DNA from: Clostridia bacterium
GTDB lineage: Bacteria > Bacillota > Clostridia > Oscillospirales > Acutalibacteraceae
Length of the DNA stretch: 64,000 nucleotides
Direction of reading: 5' to 3'
Assembly: GCA_017442225.1 (NCBI GenBank)
Contig: JAFSAR010000020.1
Coordinates: 1 to 64,000, forward strand
Shown here: positions 33,008 through 41,342 of the stretch, in pieces
How positions within the stretch are numbered: the stretch's first letter is position 1
Layout: each line of letters starts with the position of its first letter
Translations under genes and position numbers: made by a program
Notes under the pieces: generated by a model
Seen by the model: only the letters and a program-made list of their open reading frames with translations
What the model was told of the DNA's origin: nothing
Databases searched by the model: none

Positions 33008-34741
33008 TTAATACTTTTCGTAAGCTTCGTTTTGTTGTTGCTGTTCTTTTGCGCGTTCAATTAGATTATGGCTTTCTATAAACTGATTTGTGTTTGCAAA
33101 GCTGCTCTGCCATTCAAACTGAAACTGAAAATAGTCATCACGATTAGTATCCCTTTTTCTATAACCGCTAAGCTCTATAAAGCGATATTCTTTTTCCTCA
33201 AAAACCGATGCATCACTATTTTGCACATCCTGCCAATAAATTTTAATAAATTCATCGGCTTCTGATTTAGAGATATTTACACTGTAGTATTCGTCATTAT
33301 GGTAAAAATAAAGATTAAATTGTTCGGCATTTACAATATCGATATGCTCGTTTATCATTTTAAGCCGATCTTCGCTTTTGTATATTTTAAGCAGTTCATC
33401 AGAAACCTTAGATTCCACTACCGTAAATTCGCGCTGCATAGTTGAGCCGTTTTGCAGTTCGTAGTAAAATCTTATGGTTTGTCTTTGAGAATACGGTACA
33501 CTATAGTTAAAATCTATGGCGTTTGTGTCAAGAATAGCCTTGTGCAAATCAAGCGCTTTTTGCGGCTCATAAAAGGTTATGTTTTCGTCAAACGCCGAAA
33601 CCGAAACATTTTTGATTTTTGAGCTTTCGGGTATGCGATTTGTGTAACCAAAACCGCCTGTAACACCGCTTATGGCAACAGATATTAAAACAACTGCGGA
33701 AATGCCGCCCATTATTACCGAACGCCAAATGCCTTTAAATCCACGGTTGGTAACAGTACCGTAAACTACCGCGGTGAGCACACTGCCAACTACTGCAAAA
33801 AACCAGAAGGCAAAACTTGTTACGTTGCTGTTAAAGAGCATACCTACCAGATATCCGCCGCATATACCTGCAAGCAGACTACAACCGAGATACATAAATT
33901 TATATGCATATGCCGTGCCGCCCTTTTCTGCCTTGCGGCGATTATAAAGCAGCAACGAGGCTACGGTAAATACTATAATATAAACAGCACTTCGTATTAA
34001 AAATTCTATGCTTTGACCGTTTATTCCGTATTTTGCTATGTCGTTTGCCAAACCCAAGCCTACTCCGCAATAATAAGGAGGCGATAGGTTATACATTATT
34101 TCTGAAGTGCGATATCCGCTAAAACCGACAAGTGTTTCACTAAGTATGGATTCAAAAATCCAGCCTACTGCAATGAGAGCTAAATTTCCACCTATGAGTG
34201 ACACACAAAGATCAAACTCACCACCTGCGCATATTACAAAAATCATTGAAAATGATGAGCACACAAGAGTAATGATGATTGTGTGCAGTAGGTACCAAAA
34301 CAGTCCTGTAAAAGTGGCCATCCAACTGTTAAATGCCATTAAAATACCGAACGAGGTATAACAAATCAATGTGGGTATAAGGGTGGCTGCAATACCTGAC
34401 AAAAGTCTTGAAAGCAGTAATTCGCTACGCGTTAACGGAAATGAGTGAAAAACATCGCTTGAGCTTTTTTTGTAAAGAAAGCCAAAGTTTAGCATATTAA
34501 ACAACACCGCTATTATAGCCGATAAAACCGTAACTATATTACCAAAATTTTCAAGCAAATAATTGTTGCGGTTGTTTTGCACGCTTACCAGCAAATCTTC
34601 GTAATTTATAATATAGCTACCCGGGCAGTAAAGCAACGCTGCAATGCAAAGCACAATTATAATGCCTATATTTTTGCGAAGTGTAAAGCCTATCATATTC
34701 CAAAAAGGATTTATTTTACGAGAGGATGTTTTTAACGTCAT
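33008..34741 (-). CDS. ABC-2 type transporter permease
   Basis: 577 residues. The N-terminal two thirds hold about ten membrane helices with the FHSFPLTRSELLLSRLLSG coupling-helix segment (about 97-115) seen in YtrC/D-type permeases. The C-terminal third (about 375-577) is hydrophilic and extracytoplasmic or cytoplasmic with no recognisable domain, ending in a Gln-rich tail. It is the last gene of a gntR-ATPase-permease cassette and overlaps the ATPase by 26 bases. Such cassettes respond to cell-wall antibiotics in Bacillus (ytr); the substrate here is unknown. Confidence 0.8.
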   Translation of the reverse strand: MTLKTSSRKINPFWNMIGFTLRKNIGIIIVLCIAALLYCPGSYIINYEDLLVSVQNNRNNYLLENFGNIVTVLSAIIAVLFNMLNFGFLYKKSSSDVFHSFPLTRSELLLSRLLSGIAATLIPTLICYTSFGILMAFNSWMATFTGLFWYLLHTIIITLVCSSFSMIFVICAGGEFDLCVSLIGGNLALIAVGWIFESILSETLVGFSGYRTSEIMYNLSPPYYCGVGLGLANDIAKYGINGQSIEFLIRSAVYIIVFTVASLLLYNRRKAEKGGTAYAYKFMYLGCSLLAGICGGYLVGMLFNSNVTSFAFWFFAVVGSVLTAVVYGTVTNRGFKGIWRSVIMGGISAVVLISVAISGVTGGFGYTNRIPESSKIKNVSVSAFDENITFYEPQKALDLHKAILDTNAIDFNYSVPYSQRQTIRFYYELQNGSTMQREFTVVESKVSDELLKIYKSEDRLKMINEHIDIVNAEQFNLYFYHNDEYYSVNISKSEADEFIKIYWQDVQNSDASVFEEKEYRFIELSGYRKRDTNRDDYFQFQFEWQSSFANTNQFIESHNLIERAKEQQQQNEAYEKY

Positions 34742-35615
34742 AGCCTACTACCTCCAATTCATAAACAAATACTTCTTCTAAAGTGGGTTCGATAATTTCG
34801 GCATAGAGGGGACTGAGAGAGTTTACAAACTGCATAATCTCGTCCTCGTTGCCCTTTACAACAAGTGATAAAAGCGAGCCTGTGCGTTCGGCTTTCATAA
34901 CATAGAGCGAGTTAAATACTGACATTTCGGGCACCTCGCTAAATGCCACTTGAAGCTTATGCATATTACCGCGAAGCGACTCAACACTGCCGTTTGAAAT
35001 AATTTTGCCGCCGTGGATAACGCAAACATTGTCACACACATTTTCAAGCTCGCGCAGGTTGTGTGAAGCAATTATTGCCGTCATACCGCGTTTTTCTACA
35101 CCGTCCATAACAATATTTGCAAGAACTCTACGCATAACAACATCAAGTCCGTCAAATGCTTCGTCCATAAGCAGATAACGCGGATTCGTAGCAAGAGCCA
35201 GAATAAGCGCCGCCTGACGCTGCATACCCTTTGAAAAGGTCGAAAGCCGTGCCTTTTGATTAAGGGGGAAAACGGTTAGCAGATGATTGTATATTTTATA
35301 ATCAAAATTCGGGTACATACTGTTATACAAATCTGCCATTTCTTTTAGATTTGACTGCGGCAAAAAATAGGGCGTATCACCCAAAAACGCAATTTGCGAT
35401 TTTATATTGGGGTTATTAAAGCAATTTTCGCCGTCAATACAAATTTCACCATCGTCTGCCATATACACGCCCGCTATCAGTCGCAGCAGGGTGGATTTGC
35501 CCGAGCCGTTAGAGCCCACAAGACCGAAAATGCAGCCGTCGGCGATGGTCATAGTTATATTATCAAGTGCGATTTTTTCGTCAAATTTTTTAGTAAGCGC
35601 TTTTGCGATTATCAT
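34716..35615 (-). CDS. ABC transporter ATP-binding protein (YtrB-like)
   Basis: 299 residues with Walker A GLVGSNGSGKSTLLRLIAGVY (about 32-52), the variant signature FSKGMQRQAALILAL (about 128-142), Walker B YLLMDEAFDGLD (about 147-158) and H-loop ASHN. The C-terminal 80 residues form the extra domain common in drug/bacitracin-type exporters (BcrA-like). It overlaps the regulator gene by 4 bases and the permease by 26, so the three proteins are made together. Confidence 0.9.
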   Translation of the reverse strand: MIIAKALTKKFDEKIALDNITMTIADGCIFGLVGSNGSGKSTLLRLIAGVYMADDGEICIDGENCFNNPNIKSQIAFLGDTPYFLPQSNLKEMADLYNSMYPNFDYKIYNHLLTVFPLNQKARLSTFSKGMQRQAALILALATNPRYLLMDEAFDGLDVVMRRVLANIVMDGVEKRGMTAIIASHNLRELENVCDNVCVIHGGKIISNGSVESLRGNMHKLQVAFSEVPEMSVFNSLYVMKAERTGSLLSLVVKGNEDEIMQFVNSLSPLYAEIIEPTLEEVFVYELEVVGYDVKNILS

Positions 35616-35992
35616 TTGTCGCCGTCCTCCTTTGTGGTAGAGTTTTGTTTAATAAGGTTTATCATCTCATCGACATCGAGCCCCAGGTCATTAGCGTGGC
35701 GTACCGCCGCCATAAATTCGAGTCTTGCCGACTCTAAGACTGCGTTTGCCGCTGTTTCGTCATCCGACATAAATGAGCCTTTGCCCTTTACCGAATATAT
35801 GATGCCGCTATTTTCAAGTATGGCATAGGATTTTTGCACGGTGTTTGGGTTTACTGAAAATTTAGATGCAAGCGCCCTTACGCTCGGTAGTTGGTCTCCG
35901 CCTTTCAGTACGCCCAGAGCCTTTAGCTTTATAAAGCCGTTTACAATTTGGTCGCAAATGGGCACACCGCTTTTAAAATCGAGCTGAAACAT
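35612..35992 (-). CDS. GntR-family regulator (YtrA subfamily)
   Basis: 126 residues: GntR winged helix (FQLDFKSGVPICDQIVNGFIKLKALGVL; recognition helix LASKFSVNPNTVQKSYAILENSGIIYSVKGKG) followed by only a short helical tail of about 45 residues, the hallmark of the YtrA subfamily. The ATG at 35992 has a perfect AGGAGGTG just upstream; a longer frame extends across the operator and is not used. It probably represses its own cassette through the inverted repeat at 36013-36035. Confidence 0.9.
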   Translation of the reverse strand: MFQLDFKSGVPICDQIVNGFIKLKALGVLKGGDQLPSVRALASKFSVNPNTVQKSYAILENSGIIYSVKGKGSFMSDDETAANAVLESARLEFMAAVRHANDLGLDVDEMINLIKQNSTTKEDGDK

Positions 35993-36012
35993 CACACACC
36001 TCCTATTTTTCG

Positions 36013-36035
36013 CTGTACCAATCATAATAGTACAG
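36013..36035. promoter_or_regulatory. Putative YtrA-type operator
   Basis: CTGTAC (36013-36018) and GTACAG (36030-36035) form a perfect inverted repeat with an 11-base AT-rich centre, 21 bases upstream of the gntR start. A TTGACA lies further upstream on the minus strand (about 36062-36067), but its -10 is poor. Confidence 0.55.
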
Positions 36036-36093
36036 TTATACGTTATCATAATGCTCCGCAATTGTCAACCAAATTTGCAAAAATTAATAATTT

Positions 36094-36123
36094 CTTAAAA
36101 AATAAAAGGGAGCTGAAGCCCCC
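36094..36123 (-). terminator. Weak terminator of the OGG gene
   Basis: On the minus strand GGGGGCT pairs with AGCTCCC (one mismatch) and is followed by TTTTATTTTTTAAG, just after the glycosylase stop. Confidence 0.55.
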
Positions 36124-36130
36124 ATTTATG

Positions 36131-36949
36131 TTATTGATTGTTTCTTATATAGTGAAAAATATATTGTTGCACAATTCCGCCGTAATTTCCTACACAGTCG
36201 GGAATTTTGCCGTCAAATAAGTTATCTAATGCGCGATTAATCCACACATCGCGGGGAAACGCCTCAATGCGAGAGAGTCCGTAAAGCAGTACGCAATCGG
36301 CAACCTTGGGGCCTACGCCCTTAATGGTCATAAGCTTTTCGCGCGCCGCGTCATAGTCGGCGTGCTTTAACACGTCCAAATTTATTTCTCCTGACGTAAC
36401 CTTTTGCGCCGCGTCTATGATGTATTTTGCCCTGAAGCCCGAACGGATAACGGTAAGGTCGTCAACCGTCAGCTTTGCAACAGTTTCGGCAGACGGAAAG
36501 GTGTATCCGCCATTTATTTTTTCACCGAAGTTTTCACAAAGGCGCTCTACAATGCCCTTAATTCGCGGAATATTGTTATTTTGTGAGATTATAAACGAGC
36601 AAAGCGCTTCCCAAGGCTCCTGATTTAAAAGTCGTATGCCGTGGCTAAACTCTGCGGCTTTTCGCACCGTTTCGTTGACGCTGACGTCTTTTACAATTTG
36701 CGCGTAATTGCGGGAGAGGTCAAAATAATTTGCCCAGATATTTTTAAAATCAGCTTGGTTTGAGCCGCTTATTATAATATCGCCGTCTTTTTCGCGCAGC
36801 TCAATATATTTACCAAAGGCAATGCCGCTCCATACGCCGTTTTCATTTTGCGACCAACGAAACGCCTGTCCACAATCAAGTGTTTGAGCAAGGTCAAAGT
36901 TTTTGGGATTTTTTATGTAGATTTTGTTATTCTCAAATTTTATATCCAT
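36131..36949 (-). CDS. 8-oxoguanine DNA glycosylase (OGG1/AlkA superfamily)
   Basis: 272 residues with the OGG1 N-terminal domain (FDLAQTLDCGQAFRWSQ, about 18-34) and the helix-hairpin-helix-GPD core LMTIKGVGPKVADCVLLYGLSRIEAFPRDVWINRAL (about 202-237). The Lys in GVGPKVADC corresponds to the Schiff-base lysine of OGG1, and the Asp in PRDVW is the catalytic aspartate. It removes oxidised guanine as a bifunctional glycosylase/lyase. Its promoter (36968-36996) fully overlaps the divergent promoter of the next gene. Confidence 0.9.
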   Translation of the reverse strand: MDIKFENNKIYIKNPKNFDLAQTLDCGQAFRWSQNENGVWSGIAFGKYIELREKDGDIIISGSNQADFKNIWANYFDLSRNYAQIVKDVSVNETVRKAAEFSHGIRLLNQEPWEALCSFIISQNNNIPRIKGIVERLCENFGEKINGGYTFPSAETVAKLTVDDLTVIRSGFRAKYIIDAAQKVTSGEINLDVLKHADYDAAREKLMTIKGVGPKVADCVLLYGLSRIEAFPRDVWINRALDNLFDGKIPDCVGNYGGIVQQYIFHYIRNNQ

Positions 36950-36962
36950 ATTGCACCTCTAT

Positions 36963-36996
36963 TTGCAATTATACCGATTTTATGTTACAATGTAAA
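36963..36996. promoter_or_regulatory. Two fully overlapping antiparallel promoters
   Basis: Plus strand: TTGCAA (36963-36968), 17-base spacer, TACAAT (36986-36991). Minus strand: TTTACA (36991-36996), 17-base spacer, TATAAT (36968-36973). The -35 of each abuts the -10 of the other, so polymerase can occupy only one orientation at a time. Confidence 0.7.
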
Positions 36997-37027
36997 GCAG
37001 GAAATAAATTTAAAGGTTGTGATTTTT

Positions 37028-37708
37028 TTGCGCGATGACATTTGCACCATACCCGTCTCGGAGGTATTTGAAATTAGCGACGGCTGTCCTATTTGCCGTA
37101 TGCAGCATACGGTAGAGGAAAGGCTTGTTACCTATATTTTAGGTGACGCTATGATGGAGCCTGACGTGCGTATCGAAACCAACAGGGTTGGTTTCTGCGA
37201 AAATCACTTTGATAAAATGATGGCTCACCGCGGCAGATTGCAATTGGCGCTTATGCTTGAAACCCATATAAAAGAGATAAGCGAGCAGATTTTCCAAAAG
37301 AAAATGTTTAACAGCGTCGACAAAAAGGCAGGCAATGCCAAAAAGGTAATGGATAGCTGCTTTATCTGTGAAAAGGTAAATTGGGGTATGGAAAGAATGA
37401 TCGATACCGTTTACCGTTGTTATGAAAACGAACGCGATTTCAGAGAGCTTTTTAATAATCAGCCACAATTTTGTATGCATCATTTTCATTTGCTCGCCCA
37501 TGGCGCAGATAAAAAGAAAATGCCTAAATACGTAAGCGAATTCAAAGAGAATTTAACACGCATTACGGGTGAATATATAAAATCCTTGGGCGAGGATATT
37601 TCAAAATACTGCTCAATGTACGATTATCGAAACAAAGGTAGCAACGATTGGGGTAACTCGGCGGATGCAGTCGAGCGTGCGGTTTCATTTTTAACGGGTA
37701 AAATTTGA
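37028..37708 (+). CDS. DUF6062-family cysteine-rich protein
   Basis: 226 residues. The pattern is the one I recall for DUF6062: TIPVSEVFEISDGCPIC at the N-terminus, LGDAMMEPDVRI, GFCENHFDKMM, then CFICEKVNWGMERM and FCMHHFHLLAH. CPIC, FCENH, CFIC and FCMHH (four Cys, two His clusters) suggest metal binding, function unknown. I place the start at the TTG at 37028 with AAAGG 11 bases upstream; a GTG at 37019 is too close to it. The frame extends into the divergent glycosylase gene but crosses the promoter. Confidence 0.75.
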   Translation: MRDDICTIPVSEVFEISDGCPICRMQHTVEERLVTYILGDAMMEPDVRIETNRVGFCENHFDKMMAHRGRLQLALMLETHIKEISEQIFQKKMFNSVDKKAGNAKKVMDSCFICEKVNWGMERMIDTVYRCYENERDFRELFNNQPQFCMHHFHLLAHGADKKKMPKYVSEFKENLTRITGEYIKSLGEDISKYCSMYDYRNKGSNDWGNSADAVERAVSFLTGKI

Positions 37709-37747
37709 TTTACATAATGCGACAAAATAATCGCGTTTTGCAACCGC

Positions 37748-37833
37748 TGTGAATAAGTTTTTTACTTAATTCAAAGGGAGTTTTCAACTTTTCCACCGAG
37801 TTTTCCACATTTTTATGTCAACCTGAATATAAT
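37748..37833 (+). promoter_or_regulatory. DnaA-box-like cluster and -10 element
   Basis: TGTGAATAA (37748-37756, inverse of TTATTCACA), TTTTCAAC (37781-37788), TTTTCCACC (37789-37797) and TTTTCCACA (37801-37809) resemble the DnaA box TTATCCACA with one or two mismatches each. The last one occupies the -35 position of a TATAAT box at 37828-37833. The 176-base gap 37709-37884 contains nothing else that I recognise. Confidence 0.4.
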
Positions 37834-37884
37834 AACCTTTCTTTGCCAAAAATATTTTTACGACAGATGAAAGGCGGAAACGTT

Positions 37885-38163
37885 ATGGTTAAAGGTGTAA
37901 ACAAAACGGTTATTGAGGTTAACAACACAGGCAGTAAGGTGTTTGACAGAATTGTATTTTACGTAAGCCCCAGTTGTGTTAATTTAAGTGCAAAAAATCT
38001 TAATCGTGCGATAAAAAACTTCACTTTTGATTTTGACAATCGCGCGGGCAGGGGTTATAATTCCTTGCGAAAACGGATGTTGCTTCGGCGAAGGCTTATA
38101 GTAGGTGCTGCGGCAGCGGCTGTTTTGTTGGCGGCGGGTATAACGCTGGCACTTATTTTATGA
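37885..38163 (+). CDS. Conserved small membrane-anchored protein, function unknown
   Basis: 92 residues. It opens with MVKGVNKTVIEVNNTGSKVFDRIVFYVSP, a pattern I recall from hypothetical proteins of Ruminococcaceae. It ends in a basic stretch (RKRMLLRRR) and one C-terminal membrane helix (about 70-92), so the N-terminal 65 residues should be cytoplasmic. The ATG at 37885 has GGCGG 7 bases upstream. It lies alone between the DnaA-box-like cluster and a terminator. I assign no function. Confidence 0.75.
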   Translation: MVKGVNKTVIEVNNTGSKVFDRIVFYVSPSCVNLSAKNLNRAIKNFTFDFDNRAGRGYNSLRKRMLLRRRLIVGAAAAAVLLAAGITLALIL

Positions 38164-38172
38164 ATATATTGT

Positions 38173-38212
38173 AAAAAAAGCAGGGTAGCGCAAAACTTAC
38201 CTTGCTTTTTTT
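38173..38212 (+). terminator. Rho-independent terminator
   Basis: AAAAAAGCA-GGTA pairs with TACC-TGCTTTTTTT around a short loop; the T-run is seven bases. Confidence 0.8.
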
Positions 38213-38267
38213 GCGCTTTTGCTGTAAGATATAGACGTAATATTTTGTAATTTAAGAGGAATACGTG

Positions 38268-39014
38268 ATGAATGTTTTTAAAACAGGTGCAAAACTTTCG
38301 GGCAGTATTATTGTGGCGGCAGTGCTCGCCCTTTTTCTGTGTGTATCTATAAACGTTATCTGCACGGGGCTTTTTACCGAATATATCGGCTATAACGCCT
38401 ACGTCTATACCGAAGACGGCGACGAGCCTATAGATGAGTATCAGTATTTATACACCGATACCGACGGTGACGGCAAGGACAACGGTACCGATACCAAAAA
38501 GGTAGATTATGAAGAACAGGGTTATACCGTTACTACCTACAAGGTACGTTCAACACTCGGCGGAGTGGGCAAAGTGGTGTTTTTGAGTGTAACGCAGGTT
38601 TTAAATCTTATCCTTATTATTGCTTTTGCAAGCGGCAGTGTTTACAAGCAAGGTTTTAAGGATGCAAATCTTGTTCGTACAGGGCATATAAAACCCGATA
38701 GATTGAAAGGCTTTAAAATCGGCGCGGTTGCAAATATTCCGTTTTTTGCGCTATTTGTACTCATAGCGGTTCTTACCGCCGTTATCCCCAATTTTCGTAC
38801 GGTGTGGTATGCGTTTTTAAACAGTCATTTTTATTCGGTTATTCTATGGATTTCGGGTAGTGACGACGTTATTTCCAAACTTGGTATTTTACAGTTTGTA
38901 CTGCTGTTTGCGATACAGCTTATAGTGCCTGTAATTTCGGGAGTGGCTTATATCTTAGGCTTGAAAGAAATCAATTTTTCTGACAAGATAGTGTATAAAA
39001 AGGGAGAAATATAA
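38268..39014 (+). CDS. Multi-pass membrane protein of unknown function
   Basis: 248 residues. A membrane helix at about 13-34 is followed by an acidic extracytoplasmic loop rich in Asp, Gly and Tyr (about 50-85, DTDGDGKDNGTDTKK), which could bind calcium. Three more helices lie at about 100-120, 150-172 and 205-232. I do not recognise the family. ATG 38268 has AAGAGGA 7 bases upstream. It ends 3 bases before the YesL-like gene and is likely co-transcribed. Confidence 0.7.
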   Translation: MNVFKTGAKLSGSIIVAAVLALFLCVSINVICTGLFTEYIGYNAYVYTEDGDEPIDEYQYLYTDTDGDGKDNGTDTKKVDYEEQGYTVTTYKVRSTLGGVGKVVFLSVTQVLNLILIIAFASGSVYKQGFKDANLVRTGHIKPDRLKGFKIGAVANIPFFALFVLIAVLTAVIPNFRTVWYAFLNSHFYSVILWISGSDDVISKLGILQFVLLFAIQLIVPVISGVAYILGLKEINFSDKIVYKKGEI

Positions 39015-39017
39015 ATT

Positions 39018-39833
39018 ATGGCAGGTTTGTTCGGTCTATTTGATTATACCAAAGAGGGTCCCGGTATAAGAAAGGACGCCCCAAAAAAGAAAGCGTTTTT
39101 CGTTTTTTTTGAAACGTATTTTCGCAATTTCTTTAAATTCTTTTCTATAAATCTTGTGTATTTGCTGTTATCCGCGCCTATTCTTACCCACGGTATGACT
39201 GCTGCGGGTATTACCAATGTTACAAGAAATATCGCGCGTGAAAAGCACTCTTTCGGTCTTAGCGACTTTTTTGAGACAATACGCAAAAACTGGAAGCAGT
39301 CGCTTGCAGTAGGCGTTATCAACACAATCATTACCGTGTTGTTGGGCTTTGCTATCTGGTTTTATAACGAATCCTACGTACAGACCGAGCAGATACTGTC
39401 GTTTGTGGGTCTTGTAATAAGCTGGTCGTTTTTAGCGGTTTTTGCAATGATGAATTTTTACATTTACACACTTATGATAACCTTTGATTTCAGTGTGAAA
39501 ATGCTTTATAAAAACAGTTTTAAATTTGTGTTTGTAAATCTTTGGAGAAATCTGCTCTGTGGAATAATTTTGCTTGCAGTTTACGCTATATACGTGGTTA
39601 TCGCGTTGTTGTTTAACGACCTCAGAGTAGTGGTGATAGAGCTGATTATCGCGGCGGCAACCTTGCCTGCGTTCAGATATCTACTGGTACAGTTCTTTAC
39701 CTTTGGCAGTATAAAGAAGCATATCATAGACCCATATTATGAGCAGCACCCCGACGCCGATATCGAAAAACGTCGCGATTTAGGACTCGAGGTACCCGAA
39801 GATGACGAGTACGACGATATGAGTTGGGAATAA
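39018..39833 (+). CDS. YesL/DUF624-family membrane protein
   Basis: 271 residues with five or six hydrophobic segments. The N-terminal FFETYFRNFFKFFSINLVYLLLSAPILTHGMTAAGITNVTRNIAREKHS segment is the signature of DUF624/YesL, a family often beside sugar-transport genes in Bacillota, biochemical role unknown. A soluble acidic tail (DAD, DDEYDDMSWE) ends the protein. It follows the previous membrane gene with a 3-base gap and is followed by a strong terminator. Confidence 0.82.
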   Translation: MAGLFGLFDYTKEGPGIRKDAPKKKAFFVFFETYFRNFFKFFSINLVYLLLSAPILTHGMTAAGITNVTRNIAREKHSFGLSDFFETIRKNWKQSLAVGVINTIITVLLGFAIWFYNESYVQTEQILSFVGLVISWSFLAVFAMMNFYIYTLMITFDFSVKMLYKNSFKFVFVNLWRNLLCGIILLAVYAIYVVIALLFNDLRVVVIELIIAAATLPAFRYLLVQFFTFGSIKKHIIDPYYEQHPDADIEKRRDLGLEVPEDDEYDDMSWE

Positions 39834-39840
39834 TTAAATT

Positions 39841-39881
39841 AAAACACAGTATTCACATTTTAAATGAATACTGTGTTTTTT
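39841..39881. terminator. Terminator after the YesL-like gene
   Basis: AAAACACAGTATTCA pairs with TGAATACTGTGTTTT around a 9-base loop, with T-runs on one side and A-runs on the other; it also serves the converging small gene. Confidence 0.88.
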
Positions 39882-40072
39882 CATTTGATAACAAAATCAA
39901 GAATACGTATTTGTTCGTCGGATATTTCTATTGCCTGTCTGTATTCGCCATAGGCTACCTGTACGGTGTTTTCGTAGGCTGTGGAAATTCCTATCCAACC
40001 AAGGCTTAGACACAGCATAATTATTAGACTGATATAAAACGTTCTAAAATATGTTTTTATTTGTCGTTTCAT
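39881..40072 (-). CDS. Small single-pass membrane protein next to spoIIP
   Basis: 63 residues: basic N-terminus (MKRQIKTYFRTFY), one membrane helix (about 14-33) with SLGWIGISTAYENT after it, and a short acidic tail ending ILDFVIK. An AGGGA site lies about 9 bases upstream of the ATG. The pattern matches small unnamed proteins I recall from related sporeformers. It shares orientation with spoIIP 50 bases upstream and may be in its transcript. Function unknown. Confidence 0.6.
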   Translation of the reverse strand: MKRQIKTYFRTFYISLIIMLCLSLGWIGISTAYENTVQVAYGEYRQAIEISDEQIRILDFVIK

Positions 40073-40097
40073 TTTGATTTTCCCTATTAATTTAATT

Positions 40098-40124
40098 ACG
40101 GGTCGATGTGGGCATCGCCCCCTA
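40098..40124. repeat. GTAGGG-type hairpin repeat overlapping the spoIIP stop
   Basis: Read on the minus strand: GTAGGG, then GGCGATG-CCCA-CATCG-CC. The TAG stop codon of spoIIP is inside the GTAGGGG end of this repeat. A second, fuller member is at 43741-43803. Each consists of a GTAGGG end and a hairpin that starts with GGTCG or GGCGA. Confidence 0.55.
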
Positions 40125-41177
40125 CAAAGTATTTAATAAATTTATCAAGGCGTTTGACAGCAGCTCTGTCGAGTATTTTGCCTCAGAAAACGTGTTGCCG
40201 TCGGTGCCTATCTCTATCAGCATTGAGCCTGTAGTGAGGCTTTCGTTATAGTTTTTTGACATAAAATGTATCGAGCGGGCAAGGGAGGGGTACATAGTTT
40301 CTACAGTTTGCTGTAGACGGGTGGCAAGCTTTAAATTCTCTTTCCAATTTGGAAAATTGGTTACATTGCCGCTTTGCGAGCCCATAACCAGCATTATCTG
40401 CGCCGCTTTTTTGCCGTCGATTTCAGTAGTCAACTTTACCTTATCGGTGTCGTTTGCGGCAATAGCGTCGCGGTGCAGGTCTATTACAATTTTAATACTC
40501 GGGTATTTTTCGGTATAACTGCAAATGGTTTCTGCCGCGCGGCTGTAGCTTTCGTTATATGATGGGTAATCGTGCTGTGTGGTGTCGTGAAGCGTGACAA
40601 TGCCTGCCTCGTTCAGCCTGTCGGCTATTATTTTGCCCAATGCCACCATATTATATTCATTATCTGTGGTGCGCGAAAGGTCAGTATCGGTATAATAATT
40701 TTCGTTATGCTGTAGGTAACTTTCGGTTGCGTGGGTGTGAAGAATCAGCACCTGCGGCTCGCCGTTTTTTTCTATATCAAAGCCTATTTTGCCGACGACA
40801 AATTCTTTCAGATTTATATTAAGGTCGGTGTTGTTTTTAAGATACACGTTGTTATAAGAGGTGTTTGCGGTGTAGGGGGAAATAAATTTTTCTATAACCT
40901 TGCCTTGCACAGCTCCGCTTGCTGATACCGGTACGGATGCGGTAGGGCTTGAAACGGAAGAACTTGCATTATCTTGTACTGCAAAATTTTGAGAACTTGG
41001 GTCTTCAAAAACGGTACCGGCAGATAACGTATGACTTTCCATTATTGTCGGTGCTATCGTTTGTATAACAACGTCACCGCCACTATAGCTTAATCCTTTT
41101 ATGCTTGTATATGTTAAAAACAGCGCTATAATAAGCGCCGATGCGCAAAAGCGTATTATAGCACCACGATTGCTCAT
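40122..41177 (-). CDS. spoIIP: Stage II sporulation protein P
   Basis: Peptidoglycan amidase/endopeptidase that works with SpoIID and SpoIIM during engulfment. 351 residues: an N-terminal membrane anchor (about 8-28), a Ser/Ala-rich linker (about 55-95) and the catalytic domain. The catalytic domain shows VLILHTHATESYLQH (zinc-site His), IVIDLHRDAI and GTDGNTF. The stop codon lies in a repeat, but the C-terminal LLSNALINLLNTL is typical and not truncated. An AAGGA site precedes the ATG. The upstream gap should hold a sigma-E promoter but I see no clear one. Confidence 0.95.
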   Translation of the reverse strand: MSNRGAIIRFCASALIIALFLTYTSIKGLSYSGGDVVIQTIAPTIMESHTLSAGTVFEDPSSQNFAVQDNASSSVSSPTASVPVSASGAVQGKVIEKFISPYTANTSYNNVYLKNNTDLNINLKEFVVGKIGFDIEKNGEPQVLILHTHATESYLQHNENYYTDTDLSRTTDNEYNMVALGKIIADRLNEAGIVTLHDTTQHDYPSYNESYSRAAETICSYTEKYPSIKIVIDLHRDAIAANDTDKVKLTTEIDGKKAAQIMLVMGSQSGNVTNFPNWKENLKLATRLQQTVETMYPSLARSIHFMSKNYNESLTTGSMLIEIGTDGNTFSEAKYSTELLSNALINLLNTL

Positions 41178-41249
41178 GATTAAATCACAATCCTTAAAGA
41201 GATATTTTCTTTAAAGTTTATGTTAAAAAGAGCGTATTTATGTAAGGTA

Positions 41250-41277
41250 TTTACAAATCGGGTATTTGTGATAAAAT
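41250..41277 (+). promoter_or_regulatory. Promoter of the ECF sigma operon
   Basis: TTTACA (41250-41255) and TAAAAT (41272-41277) with a 16-base spacer; an inverted repeat ACAAAT-N5-ATTTGT (about 41253-41269) occupies the spacer and could be an operator or an autoregulatory site. Confidence 0.55.
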
Positions 41278-41342
41278 TAAAATATATTGTAGTGAGAGTT
41301 TTCATAAAGATAATCGTCTAATAAATGGAAGGGGAGATAGTG

